A stretch of DNA of 64,000 nucleotides, from the NCBI GenBank assembly GCA_009869945.1, contig WIXG01000338.1, positions 1-64,000 on the forward strand. Direction: 5' to 3'. Made by a program: the position numbers and the translations under genes. Source of the stretch: Mesaphorura yosii (Eukaryota > Arthropoda > Collembola > Poduromorpha > Tullbergiidae). Numbering within the stretch: the first letter of the stretch is position 1; every line of letters begins with the position of its first letter. Positions 39,552 to 51,020 of the stretch are shown piece by piece. Under the pieces are notes generated by a model, which made no database searches, was not told the DNA's origin, and saw only the letters and a list, made by a program, of their open reading frames with translations.

Positions 39552-41063
39552 ATGCGGAATTGCTTCAGCAGCCGAGCAATGTGGTCAGCTAAATGGACAT
39601 CCAATCTCACCATCTTCTTTATCCTGGTCACGCTTCTGTTCATGGTGTATTGGCAGCAGAAGCTGGTCAGTTTAGAAGAACATCAGAAACTCCTAGGTAA
39701 GTTATTGCTTGCATTGATATGCCACGCCACGATCAATGATCAGTTGGCAACTGATTCGAGAGTTGGACTCTAAACTATACCTTCATTTCTTCAGGAACTA
39801 AACTCGCGAGATTATCGAATGCTAATGGAGTTCGAGATGAAGTAATCAGTAATTTATACGAAGGGGATGGTGAGTTCACCGGAATGTCCGCGGTCATTAT
39901 TGCCGAGATTAAAATGTTAACTGTATTGCTTGGATTGCTCGGTTTTTAGGGTCTCCGTTCGAAAATCCTGACAACACCGTGATAATTTACAATCGCATAC
40001 CCAAGACGGGATCAACGTCTTTAATGGGAATCGCTTACGAACTATGTACACAGAATGGGTTTCATGTGATTCATTTAAATACAACTAAGAATAGTCATAT
40101 ACTGAATCCAATGGATCAGGTAAGGACTTGTCGAATTGACATCACACCGATTTAATTACCCGTCCACCTGTAATCAGAATCTTTCTTGTCGCCCTGAATT
40201 TTACAGTTGAGATTTGCCCAGAATGTCACACTGTGGCACGAAAAGAAGCCAGCCATCTTCCACGGGCATATCGGCTTCCTAGACTTTTCAGCTTTCGGTG
40301 TTCAATTGAAACCAATTTACATTAATTTGGTTCGCGACCCAATTGAGCGGCTTGTTTCCTACTACTACTTTCTACGGTTTGGAGATAATTTTCGACCGGA
40401 AGTTGTACGGAAGCGAAAAGGGAACAAGGAAGTAAGTGGCATCGATATTTCTTGGGACTTTGGGTTTTGATATATCGTTTGACAACTTTACTGCCTTTAT
40501 GTAGACGTTCGATGAGTGTGTCGCACGGGAAGGACCAGACTGTGATCCAGTTAATCTGTGGATGCAAATTCCTTTCTTTTGTGGTCACCACGTACTTTGT
40601 TGGGAACCTGGCAACTCATGGGCGCTGCAGCAAGCCAAATCCAATTTGGCCCGGTCATACTTCCTGGTTGGTTTGACTGAGAACATGAGTGACTTCGTGA
40701 GTTTATTAGAAGCGTCCCTTCCAAGATTCTTTCGTGGTGCCACGAAGCTATTCGAAACAGGTCAGTGTCACATTTCGCCGACAAAATCCCCACAAAACCG
40801 GAACTTTGAGTTAATATCGTGGGTGTGCATTTGTAGGTGGGAAGTCACACTTACGCCAAACATTCGGCAAGCAAGCGCCCACGAAAGACACCATCAAAAT
40901 TATCCGAAAATCCAAAATTTGGCAAATGGAGCAAGACTTTTACATGTTTGCCAAGAAGAATTTTAATTCTGTTCGGAAGAAAACGCTGATCGTGGGAGAG
41001 GGCACGGAGAGTGCGAAACCTATTCCTCAGCAATTTCGATACGAGAAAATACGTCCAAAATAA
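39552..41063 (+). CDS. HS2ST1: Heparan sulfate 2-O-sulfotransferase
   Basis: Six exons (39552-39696, 39795-39869, 39950-40119, 40207-40431, 40505-40760, 40837-41063) encode 365 residues. A membrane anchor near residues 18-36 ([16 protein letters not shown]) gives type II Golgi topology. The PAPS-binding 5'-phosphosulfate loop is RIPKTGSTS and the 3'-phosphate site is [29 protein letters not shown] carries the two histidines known to be catalytic in this family, and FFCGH and [14 protein letters not shown] are further family blocks. The enzyme moves sulfate from PAPS to C2 of iduronic acid in heparan sulfate, which tunes FGF and other ligand signalling. Length matches vertebrate HS2ST1 (356). 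It could be confused with Pipe, the insect paralogue, but overall similarity favours HS2ST. Confidence 0.93.
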
Positions 41064-41822
41064 GTTGGCCAGTGGCTCGACACTCGAATGAAGAGCTAAA
41101 TGGTCATGAACTCCTGCCATCGGCCCGGAATTATGTTGGAGAGTTCCTTCCTCGTTCACTTAATTTGATCTCAACAGCTTCTTTCGGTATTCGTCACAAA
41201 GGTCAATGATGATCGACTGCTCTTCGGAAACCGCTGCGCTGCTTGTTTTTATCATCCTTCCTGCCGCTGTAGCTGAAGCAAAATAGCAGCTCCTTAGAAG
41301 GAACTGCAACTGATATACTACATGGAATGAATGTCGCCTTATCCCGGTAACTGCTTTACGTTGTAAGTAAGGCTTTCCCGACTATTGTAGCTCAATACTA
41401 GACACAAGAATAGACTAGACTTTAGAGACCCGTGCTCGGTGATCGAATGCAATGGAATTGTAGTACAATAATTTCTTCGTAATGACTTTAGAATTAGCTA
41501 CGCAATGTAATTACGTAAAATGCCATGCAATGTTTAAGACAGCAACTCTTTCCACTGTAGAGATTATGAGCCTGGTGTACCTGCTACTAGCTAATTAGCT
41601 TAGCCATACCCATTATTAAGCGTTTTAGTAATGTGTGCGTCCTCGTGGAAAATCTAACTGATAGCTTAGCGAACGACAAGGCCCTTTTGTAATTTTCTAC
41701 CGAGCAATTTTCACTTACCCGATAGGAATCTGCTTGACAAGCACATTTTTAGACTTAGGACTGAAACGTTGACTGATTTATGTTGTTATGTATTGCTAGA
41801 CGTAGACATTTGACATTGACAC

Positions 41823-41828
41823 AATAAA
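41823..41828 (+). terminator. Probable polyadenylation signal of HS2ST1
   Basis: AATAAA lies about 760 bases after the HS2ST1 stop codon in an A/T-rich 3' flank. Confidence 0.45.
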
Positions 41829-44387
41829 ACTGAATCTGATTTCGAGTCTTCTGAAGATATCATTAATTTGTCGGTACAGCGGCTTTGAAAGCTGATCTAC
41901 AATGAAAATCAATGCATTGTGGGGCGGCTTGAGATTCATGTCAAGCGTGTCGCCCGTCGTGACAGCTGCGTAAAACTCATACGGTAGATTACAATCTATG
42001 AGCCAAGTAGAGCAAGCATACAAAAATGTCAAGGTCAAGGCCAGCGGAAAATTCTGATAACACTTCTAATTCTTCTCAATTTTAAGTGGTTTATGATTAC
42101 TACAAGGTCCAAATCATCAATGCAAATATTCTGATTTCGCATTCCGAGCGGAGCAGAGCTCTTCTTTGAATCATTCAGCCAGGTGGCGCACAAAGCGCCA
42201 TGCCAACGCGGACTGGGCCCGTCATTTTGGGAAAGCCAGTCGAGTTATGGCCAGCATCGCCTTTTTCAAGTGGCCAGTAGCCACCCCGAATTCGTAATCC
42301 CATGCACGGTGCTATACACAAAACCATATAATGTATAGCCTTGTAAACCAGTTCCTTGAACCTTGACCAAATTCCATGTTCTCGAGTGGTTCGACGTAAA
42401 GTCCTATCTTTTGGTAACGTGACAGCGTTCGCGTTTAAGCTCAGCAGTGAGCTAATGAGCTGGTAATGCAACCACAGACCCTTGTTGCGTCTGCGTCAAT
42501 TAGCAGTATGCTTCATTAAAAGTTTCGCAATTCCTTGTGCTGCTGCTGCACTCGCTAATTAACGAACCCCGAACTGTTCGAACCTGTGGATTTGGAATTT
42601 CGATGCACGCGCACGTGTCCCTTTCATGATTTATTGCGAAATACGCAACACGGAATGACTGCGCTCCAGAGCACGACGCGACGCGACGTGTTGTCTCCAC
42701 TGTTGCACGAACGCAAGTTTTGGTGATTAACATTCCGTGCAGCAGCAGCGGCGTGACGTAAGCGTTGCGCAAGGTACCACCTCAAATTATTGCATACCAC
42801 AAAATACGGGGGTCGGCTGAGAGTTTTTATGGCATGCAAGAGATAATATGGGACACGGTATGGATTTTGTTCGCGTAACCCACCGCCTGCGCGATGCAGA
42901 GATGCGAAACTGTGCGGGACGAGGTTCCGGGAATAGTTTCACGTTTTTCTGCTGTTTTGACTTTCTCTCATTGCTCAGGCTCATTCAAAGCTCAAAGTTG
43001 TCACGGGTCCAATACTATAAAGAAGTTAACCAGATTTGACAATGACAAAAATGTTTGACAGCCGCCTCTTTCGCCTCTATGAACTGATTCTTAAAGGGAT
43101 TTTTTTCTTGTAAGCGTGCTAATCCAACCATTGCCATTGGTGGCATTGGGTTAGGTCACGCCGGGTGTCAGCCAATCAGGAGGAATCATTCGAGTTCCGA
43201 TTCTACGAATAAAACGGAGCAGCCAATGGTCAATGACTCATGGCGGTACGGAAGAATTTGGTCCAATGACCTTTGGCAACCTGAGTACCATTGTGCTGCA
43301 GCCAATCAGAGCGAACCATATGTCATTCTCATCCATTCAAGGTAAAATGGCTGAGCCAATCACGGTTAAACTTTGGCTGCTCTTTGTCCTTGTGCGGATG
43401 TTGTTTTGGTTGAGACCATTAGCACGGGGACCAGTCAATCACCGCGTCCCCCGCTCCGGCCACATACGCACGATTCCCTCGACGCTCCATTGTTCTATAT
43501 TTCATATGACTATATCACGAGTTTATAAGAGCGGTCTTCTGCGCTGCGCAGACATTACAAAAAAGAGGAGACGAGAATGCTCTAGGCGATGGCGATACCA
43601 TGTAAAGGACGTCCATGATATTTGCATTGCGTGTTGGTGTTGTGCTTATTGCAAAGCAGCTGCAGTGCTAAAGCTCGCAGCACGTCCGTCCCACCACACA
43701 ATTGATAAGGAAGGAGAAAGGTGACTGTAGTTCACCAGCCCAGTGCTGCCTCTGGTGTGGAGGCCTAAAGTCCCATGTCGTCGCTGGCTCGCCTGCCTGC
43801 TTTATCAGCAAATTTTGTAACGATTATAACCCGTGTGTGCAACCTCATTGCGTTTGGATTCGAGTCCTACGTGAGCGTAGCGCACACAGCACTTTCGTGA
43901 GCAGCGAAAGCGAAACACTTTCTCGGAAAAAGGCTGACGTCCGGTTTTGGTATTGATTAATGTCATATCTATATTCGGAACAGCTTCTTGTAGTTTGATT
44001 AACGTCAATCAATGCTTAAGCTGTGTGGCTAAGAATTTAGAAGCAATTAAGTTCAATAGAATAGCAATGAATGTGAAGATGTGATCGAAGGCTCTAGACA
44101 GACAAGAGTTCATTGCTTCTCCTTGGTGAAATTGTCTGACTTAACTGACAAGATTTGGAATCGACGCCCTTTATCGCAGCATATTTCACATCCTGAGCTG
44201 GTCGATAAGAAGGGTGAAGAGTAAACCTCCGTGGCCAGCCAAATCCCTTGCTGGTCCGGATCGGAGGAGAAGACTTCTGGACTTCCTCCTCCGACCAATC
44301 AGTTGATCGTTAGTTTGGGAGTCGTCGTCGTGTAGAATTTGGTCAGGTTGAAATGAAATTGAAGCCAACAAACGAAGAACCAGCACG
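41829..44387. other. Non-coding interval carrying a CCAAT-box cluster
   Basis: No exon with motif or splice support is present. The notable part is 43136-43360, with seven CCAAT/ATTGG pentamers. A TATA-like TTTATAAG sits near 43522. These lie upstream of the gene starting at 44388. Confidence 0.45.
43136..43360 (+). promoter_or_regulatory. Cluster of CCAAT boxes (possible NF-Y sites)
   Basis: Forward CCAAT occurs at 43172, 43223, 43263, 43302 and 43356. Reverse ATTGG occurs at 43136 and 43145. Three of the forward sites are the extended form GCCAATCA, matching the NF-Y consensus. Spacings of 39-54 bases between forward copies are regular. It lies about 1 kb before the start codon at 44388 and could drive that gene or an unannotated transcript. 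Confidence 0.45.
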
Positions 44388-46602
44388 ATGAGCAAATCCC
44401 TTAAGTGTGAAGGACCAAATTCCAGCACCGACGCAGCGTCGACAGAGTATGATGAATGGGCAAGAAAACTCATCAATCGTCCCATCCCGCAAATTGGAGT
44501 ACCCTCAATACATCAGATCGGCCAGATTCAGCAAGTTGTGGACGGAGTTCCTGCGAACGAAGGGTAAGCCAATCGCTTGCGTACTTGCATTAGTTAGAGC
44601 AGTTAAATCTCAAGATATATTTACGCAGATACGACCTAGACAGTGCAATTGGCCGATTTGCATGGGAGACGATTGCACCTGGAAAGCATATCCCTACGTT
44701 ATATCGCTACGGCCAACAATTTTGTGCCATTCGAATGTTGGAGGGTTCGATATTGAATGATTTGTTGCAAAAGATACCCCAAGACATCTACGACTCGGCG
44801 AAACTCACTAGCTACTTTGTAAGTTTAAAGTTCGTTATTGATGTTGACGCCTTTGCGTTGTGGGGTTTGTAGGCTCAGAACTAACAGACCTAATTCTAAT
44901 TGCAGGTGACGAATGCTGAAGCTAAATTGCTAAACTACATAAACACCTGGCATTGTGAGGGGAAGTATGGCACGAAAAACTTCACTGTACAGGATCTTAT
45001 TGTGACGTTGGAAGAAACCAAGAAACTGTACGAGTACATTAACTTTGCCTTCAATGTCCTATCAAATAACGGAAGGAATCCGGACAACGATTTCAGCAAA
45101 TGTGGATTTGTTCGAGTTAATAATGATTCCCTAATTCCATACACCGTCCTCAAAGACGGTGACAAATCTGTTCCTCTCTTCTACTTTGAAGGCCAGACTG
45201 AAATTCTCAAAGAAAAGGCCGAGGTAAGAGTTTCATGGACGCCCAAAACTGAAAGCACCTGCTTTGCCTTTCTGACAGTCGTGTCGTTTACTGTAGCCCT
45301 TGACCGGATGGGAGCTGTCCTATCTGAAGATATGTTGCAAGGTCCAAGGTGTTCGAAAAGACCTGATTGCTGGTGATAGCCTGTTAATTGTAAAGTTGGC
45401 ACATCTACGCTCTTACTTCCCGAAACGGTCTACTTTCGAAGAGAACTGCTGGCCTCCGCCAAAGGGAAAGTCTTTACTACCGAAGCAGAATACGATCTCA
45501 TCAACATCGTCGAATACTTCATCAGCAGGATACTACAACAATATCAGCATGAACGGGCCCAAAATTCCCAATCGTGTTGTGTCCAATGATAATTTTCAGA
45601 ATCGGTCTGTCGTGAGAACGTTGACGGCCCCGATGGCGACAATGGGTGTCAGTGCAACTAATTCTACGATAAGCAGGACACTACCGTCAAAGAATTCCAG
45701 TTACACCACAACCTCTCACTCACACAGTGTTAGTGTACCAAATAACAGCCACTATGTGCGGACAAATGGAAACACGACGTCTAGCGCTACGGTCACGAAT
45801 AATTCACCCGCAAACGTTAATAATAATACCCTTGCTCACGGCTTAAATACGGGTACTTTCACCACTTCAAACGGTTTCACGATCCAGGTCGCACCTCCCT
45901 CGATGCGAGGCAGTCCTGAACTGAGAAAGTTAAGGGTCCCAAATCCGCCTGCCGATTTCTCAAGACTAACCACAATCCTGGAGCACATTGATGGTGGCAA
46001 AGTAGGAGCTTATAATGTCATAACTGTAAGTGTGTTTATTTGAGACTAGTCTAAATTCTTCGTGTCAATTGCGATTCATGATGTCATGTATTCTTGCTTT
46101 TGACAGATGCTCATTGAATGCGATACCAGAGTTCATTGCATAAACAACAAGCCCTTCAAGTCAGATGAATTCCTCATCGTGCTCCAAGACTTAATGAGCA
46201 AATTTTTCCCCAATGTGAGCATTTATCCGACTGCGGTCAGTGTACTCAAATCCATCGGCTTACATACGTTCCTACCCAACAGGTATGTTTGGGATTCACT
46301 TGCATTTTGTCTGATGTTATTTATCTGTTCTACATCTGCCTTGTTGAATTTTGTTCAGTTCACAAATTGCTGCCTTAAACAATTACGGATTCCAAATCAG
46401 CCGTGGCTGGGAGGCACCTTTAGTGAAAGCGACGGAGGCAATAGCGCTTCTCCCACGGATTAAACTCCTCTTGACGCCCAAGCCAACACCAAGCCCAAGA
46501 ATGACGAGTGCTCCTTACAACAACATAATTCGCAACAGTACCGCCAATTCCTCAAATAATCGCTACTACTATTCAAATTCAACACTGAATCACGCCCGAT
46601 GA
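44388..46602 (+). CDS. Conserved-looking protein of unrecognised family
   Basis: Six exons (44388-44563, 44629-44818, 44906-45223, 45297-46025, 46107-46282, 46359-46602) join in phase to 610 residues. The N-terminal part (about 55-290) is globular and Cys-containing (CAIRMLEGSILNDLL, LLNYINTWHCEGKYG, CGFVRVN, LFYFEGQTE, LTGWELSYLKICCKVQGVRKDL, LRSYFPKRSTFEE). A Ser/Thr/Asn-rich low-complexity stretch follows (about 300-440). A second ordered region (about 450-560) has LTTILEHIDGGKVGAYNVITMLIECD and FPNVSIYPTAVSVLKSIG. I see no signal peptide, membrane segment, kinase or zinc-finger motif. The style of the globular parts suggests a conserved arthropod nuclear or cytoplasmic protein, but I do not recognise it and assign no function. 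The same frame stays open for 116 codons after the TGA at 46600. A CCAAT cluster lies upstream. Confidence 0.8.
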
Positions 46603-46953
46603 CCATCAGCCTTGGCCTTGTCTAACAGTTTAATAACAAATCACAGTTCGAAGTCAGCTTTTAATCATTATCATGTGCCTGTCATTTCTCCAAGCTATTT
46701 TAGTTCTCTGTGCACTCCGCCACCGACTCCGACTCCGCCTCCTTTATCACATGCATCTAGTCCACTTGGAGTTGGTGGTGGTGAACTGGGTCTGGGCTCC
46801 GGTTTTGGTGTTGGCTTGTCAATGCCATCGAATCTTCCACTGAATCCAGCAGTATTATCACTATCACCAGGAACAGTTTTGCCACCGATGACTGCTCCGA
46901 CAAGTGGATTGAGCTCCGCACTTCAGTTTCAGCCTACATTTCATCCCTTCTAA
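46603..46953 (+). other. In-frame open extension after the UGA stop (possible readthrough)
   Basis: Directly after TGA at 46600-46602 (context CGA TGA CCA) the same frame runs 116 codons to TAA at 46951-46953. Its translation is Ser/Pro/Gly-rich (PPPTPTPPPLSHASSPLG, GVGGGELGLGSGFGVGLS) and resembles a disordered protein tail rather than 3' UTR noise. UGA followed by C is the leakiest stop context. It may instead be reached by alternative splicing or a sequencing error. A polyadenylation hexamer follows at 47437. Confidence 0.4.
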
Positions 46954-47436
46954 CTACACCAGGGCCTGCGTTCCGTTCCGGTGTCAGTGTTTAACACATG
47001 CACAGGCCAGTCACCCCCTTTGAAATCAGAATCAAATCAGTCTGCTCAAGGACACTGTGAGACTGCGGCTGAGGCAAGTTTTGGGATTGCGTTGAACCTG
47101 ATCTCTTTGTGAACGGCTTGTCTTTTTAGTAATCATGAATTAGTAAATTGAATTGTGATAGAACTGTTAAAAGTGGCCCAATTTTATAAACTTTATCTTG
47201 TTCTTGTCTATTTTAAGCTGTGGTCAGGCCAAGGCACGTTCAGAACGTCGCTTCGGATTAATTCCCAAGCATTTGTTGTTTTAAGTCATGTGAATACATG
47301 TTCAAAACCCACTATGAATTATGTTTTCAGTTATCAGTCGACAGTAATCAGTTTGTCGTGACTGGATCTGGATCTTACTTTTATATTCGTGGTTATCGAA
47401 GTTATGTGAAATACTAGCGATAGTTTATCCAAATGG

Positions 47437-47442
47437 AATAAA
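47437..47442 (+). terminator. Probable polyadenylation signal of the gene starting at 44388
   Basis: AATAAA occurs about 480 bases beyond the end of the extended frame and is the first clear signal downstream on that strand. Confidence 0.4.
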
Positions 47443-47693
47443 AGTCAATGACGAATCACGAATAGGACTTAACACAAAGGAAGTTCTGATGAGCTCGCAT
47501 AATTTATTTACTCAGTTTCAGTGATTTTAAATTGCTTAGCAAACATAAGAATATCAACGTATAAAGAAATGCATGAGTTATTAAGATAAAATCCTAGAAG
47601 TATATAAGAGGAAAAAGATAAAGATATCTTTAATCTGCTTCACGTTCAGTACATTGCAAGATCCGCATCAATATTCAAGTCTTAAATCTTCAT

Positions 47694-48545
47694 TCAGGTC
47701 TCTTTCTTCACTTGGGCTCGTCCCAGCGTTTCCCAAATCTTCGTTTTCTCCGCGTCCCATTCGGCTTTCATCGCGTGCAGTTTCGATGCAAACTCCTCTC
47801 GAAGATTTGCCACCACCATGTTGTGATTTCGAGTCGTCTTTTCAAGCTCCAGAGCGAATTGTGCTTCCATTTCTTTTATTCTTGCTTCAGTGACGACACC
47901 AGGAGGCGGCTGTTGTGATTTGAGGTAATTAAATCTAGGAGCAGAGGACACGGGTGCCGTTGCAGGATTCGTGTTTGGAGTTGGAGTCATTCCAACACCG
48001 ACCGCTGCTGGAATTGTTACTCCCGGCGGCACCGGCGAGAGAAGCATTGTTGCTTGGACTGGCGTAACTGGAGCGGGGTTGTTTGGAACGACGGGGGCGG
48101 GAGGAGCTTTCGGTTGTCTTCCACGCTTTTTGGGCGTTGTTACAGGCTGAACTGTCGGCGCTGGCTGGACTTTCTTTGTTGGAGAGTTTGAGGCAGACTT
48201 TGCCTTTGCCGTAGTAATATCAGCCGCTTCCGCTGCCTTGAACGTCGGTTTGCGGCCACGCTTTTTAGGTTCGCTGTTGTTGTTCTTGGAGGGTCGACCG
48301 CGCTTTCTTTTTGGACTCTCCTCCACGCCGTCGCTGGGATCAAAATCTGGGTCTTCGTTATTATCCTGGTAAGTTAACATATCAGTCTTCTCATACGGTT
48401 CGTCGTCCTCATCTTCGACACTAACGTGAATCATGTCATCCGTCAGATGAAACTGTTGCACGGGAGGGCTCCTGTACTTCTTCCCGCTTTTTGTACCATT
48501 AGCTTTCGGTTGCGGTGCCGTATACGCTGATTTTTTAGTCCTCAT
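47694..48545 (-). CDS. AT-hook DNA-binding protein with C-terminal coiled coil
   Basis: One coding exon encodes 283 residues. Three AT-hook cores are visible: KRKRGRPSK, KKRGRKPTF and KKRGRQPKA, at about residues 79-145, which bind the minor groove of A/T-rich DNA. They follow an acidic stretch (VEDEDDEPYE, NNEDPDFDPSDGVEES). A Pro/Val/Thr-rich linker (about 145-215) leads to a heptad-like helix (EARIKEMEAQFALELEKTTRNHNMVVANL...) that probably dimerises. The ATG at 48545 is preceded after three bases by an acceptor TTTCAG, so the 5' UTR is spliced. The upstream end is about 520 bases from the divergent kinase gene. I do not know a specific orthologue; a chromatin or transcription role is inferred from the hooks. 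Confidence 0.8.
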   Translation of the reverse strand: MRTKKSAYTAPQPKANGTKSGKKYRSPPVQQFHLTDDMIHVSVEDEDDEPYEKTDMLTYQDNNEDPDFDPSDGVEESPKRKRGRPSKNNNSEPKKRGRKPTFKAAEAADITTAKAKSASNSPTKKVQPAPTVQPVTTPKKRGRQPKAPPAPVVPNNPAPVTPVQATMLLSPVPPGVTIPAAVGVGMTPTPNTNPATAPVSSAPRFNYLKSQQPPPGVVTEARIKEMEAQFALELEKTTRNHNMVVANLREEFASKLHAMKAEWDAEKTKIWETLGRAQVKKET

Positions 48546-49063
48546 GACCTGAAATTAAACATCGGCATCATTAAAACTGCACAATTAGTCAAAAAGGCGA
48601 ACTGGGTTAATTATACATTCGCTATCGGAGCTTGAGTTATTCAGTTCTAAACTTACTTACGGCCTAGCACCACCGCCTTCTCCTGGGGTTTCGCGTATCT
48701 GCTGATATGGCGTCACTTTAGTTGGAGCCAGATAATTTGGCGTTATTTTGTTAGCCTTTTTCGTACCACAGAGTGACACATATTATGTGTTCGCGTTCGA
48801 TGTTGGAGTGAGGCTCAAGAATCTCGAAGTACGATTTTGCCGACTTCGTTACCAGTCTCTGATATTTTATACGAGAACCCTGTATGTTTTGGTCCAGCGT
48901 ACCCGTACACTGAACCCTTTTACCCAAAGGGAATCTTGCAAGGAAAAGCGTTAAAATTTTGAGCGCAAAACAAAGTGGAGCTCACGACATTCTGTAAACT
49001 CACGCACAAACTCCCGAAGATTGCATCATTTTCACTTTCGGAAATATCAACTCCAGTACCGCA

Positions 49064-50960
49064 ATGGATAGAGATTTTGTGGCCCATCTTCAAAGTCTGG
49101 AGACAATAAAGGACTTTGACTTTGGTAAGTCAGGTGTCACTTGTCATTGTACCATCGTGTAGTAGTTCTGCTCTGGCTGACACCGAGATTAGTTAGGCAG
49201 ATGAGATGACGATTTGGCTTTTAACATATACATTATACCACAGGAATTGGCGGTTCCCCGAAGGAATTCAATCGAGTTTCGGCAATCACAACAGATGTGA
49301 CTGACTCCGAAGTGAACTTCATTACATGGCTATTGCTCGAGAAGGAATTCGGAGTCAACGGGGCTGCATTCAGGGAAGATGATGAAGATCATTCGCAATC
49401 TGATTCCGACACAACTGATACATCGAGATCCGTTGCTCATGGCAGCAGAATCCAGACAGATGGCGGCCGACCTAATCGCACTCTTAGTAGGAGGGAGCAA
49501 GCTTTGAAATGTTAGTAAGAAATGCAGTTAAGTCAATAGTCAATAAAAGGAAAGTTAACTGAAGTATTGGGGTTTCTGCCTCCAGATGCTGAGACCCTCC
49601 TGTCAGCTGTTGGTGTTAATATTCCCTTTCGATGTCTGAGCCCAGAACAGCGACACGATCTTTTCAAATTATTTTCCTCATCCAGCAATCTTTTGATTCA
49701 AGAGAAGTTCAGGTGCAGTTTGTGTTTTGATGTTTTGAACGTTTTGTCCGTTGTGACTTGTACGGAAAACTCCCAACCGTATGTTTAACTCACAATCATT
49801 TTCCCTGCTTGAATTTTAGCTCTATAACGGACCTGTACAGTGCCCTGCGTCGACGGTCAAGGTTCCGAGAGGAGTTCAGTGTGACTGATCGATTAGGTTC
49901 TGGGAGTTTCGGCACAGTGTATTCAGTGAGGAAACGCACGGGAGGATTCAGAAATACGCTTGCAGTGAAGAAAGTTACCCTGACGCTTGACCTTGTTGAA
50001 CTCATTCCAATGATTTTAAATGAATCATCGATCATGAAGGCAGTCACAGGGAATGAAAACGTTGTAAAATATTATGACTCTTGGCTTGCGATGGAATTCG
50101 CCGATGCTGAGGAGGAACTTCTGGAGGCTGGCGACGCCTGCAGCTTTGGTTCCTTTTCAGACGCCACCGGGTTATCAGAACAATCAGAAATATCAGCAGC
50201 GGCAGTGGAGCATGAAGAGGGAAATTACGTGTTTTACTTATTAATGGAACAGTGCTGGATAAGTTTAAGACAATGGAAAACCAAGTTCCCAGACGAGGTC
50301 CTCTCTCCTGAACAATTGCATCAAATTGCTGCGGGATTAATCAACGGAATTGATTGGATTCACAGTAAAGGGTATTTGCATCTGGATATCAACGTATGTT
50401 CGCCCATCAAATTTCAAATTCTACCAGCAAGGAGGCTACTTTAATCTAAACATTCCATTTTTTAGCCGAAGAACATCCTCTGGAAGAACGAAACCCGATC
50501 GTCGGTGGTGATCAGTGATTTTGGGTTGGCAGTGATTGGGCCCACATTCGGAGAACGAGTGGGAACATGCCCTTTCGTTCCACCCGAAAAAATCCTAACT
50601 GCAAAGGTGATGCGTCATACGATTGTCACATTTCGTACATTTTAGTTACTCGTGCTCACGCATGGCATTTCACTTTGTAGAGTGACATTTACTCGCTGGG
50701 CGTGTCACTTTTTGAGATAAGTCATCAGTTCGCGACGACGTCGGAATTCCTTCACAAATTAGAGGCCCGTGATTTGGAAACCGGAACAGAATTACTGGTA
50801 CTTTAATTACACTTTACACTTTCTGAACTTGAGAATTTAATGGATCGGTTCTGAATGCTTGGGTCTACAGAATGAAATGCTTCCAGCAATGTTAAATCAC
50901 CGACCTCAGCAACGGCTGTCGGCCACGGAAATTAAGACGAAATTTTTCGCCGGCACGTGA
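49064..50960 (+). CDS. Protein kinase of the eIF2-alpha kinase/Wee1-like group
   Basis: Seven exons (49064-49124, 49244-49510, 49565-49712, 49820-50393, 50466-50606, 50681-50797, 50871-50960) give 465 residues. The kinase domain begins near 178 with SRFREEF, Gly loop LGSGSFGTVY and Lys in LAVKKV. NVVKYYDSW is the strand typical of HRI/PEK and Wee1 kinases. An acidic insert (about 255-300) precedes the hinge. The catalytic loop, split by an intron, reads HLDINPKN at 346-353: the catalytic Asp is present, but Asn replaces the usual Lys two residues later, and HLD replaces HRD. ISDFGLAV supplies the metal-binding Asp, and GTCPFVPPE ends the activation segment. N-lobe similarity favours an HRI-like eIF2-alpha kinase, while HLD recalls Myt1/Wee1. 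Activity and substrate are uncertain. The N-terminal 150 residues are unrecognised. Confidence 0.82.
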
Positions 50961-51020
50961 ACGCATGTACCAACGAATCTTTATGTATCTGAAAATTGTA
51001 CTGTATTTTATATTTGATAC

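Noticed and set aside
41796..42038. 80-codon minus-strand frame with some protein-like sequence
   Set aside because: No ATG context, splice partner or recognised motif, and it overlaps the HS2ST1 polyadenylation signal. It might be an exon of something unseen, but I cannot support it.
43233..43724. 163-codon open frame in the CCAAT region
   Set aside because: No motif, poor codon character and it runs straight through the CCAAT boxes; looks like chance.
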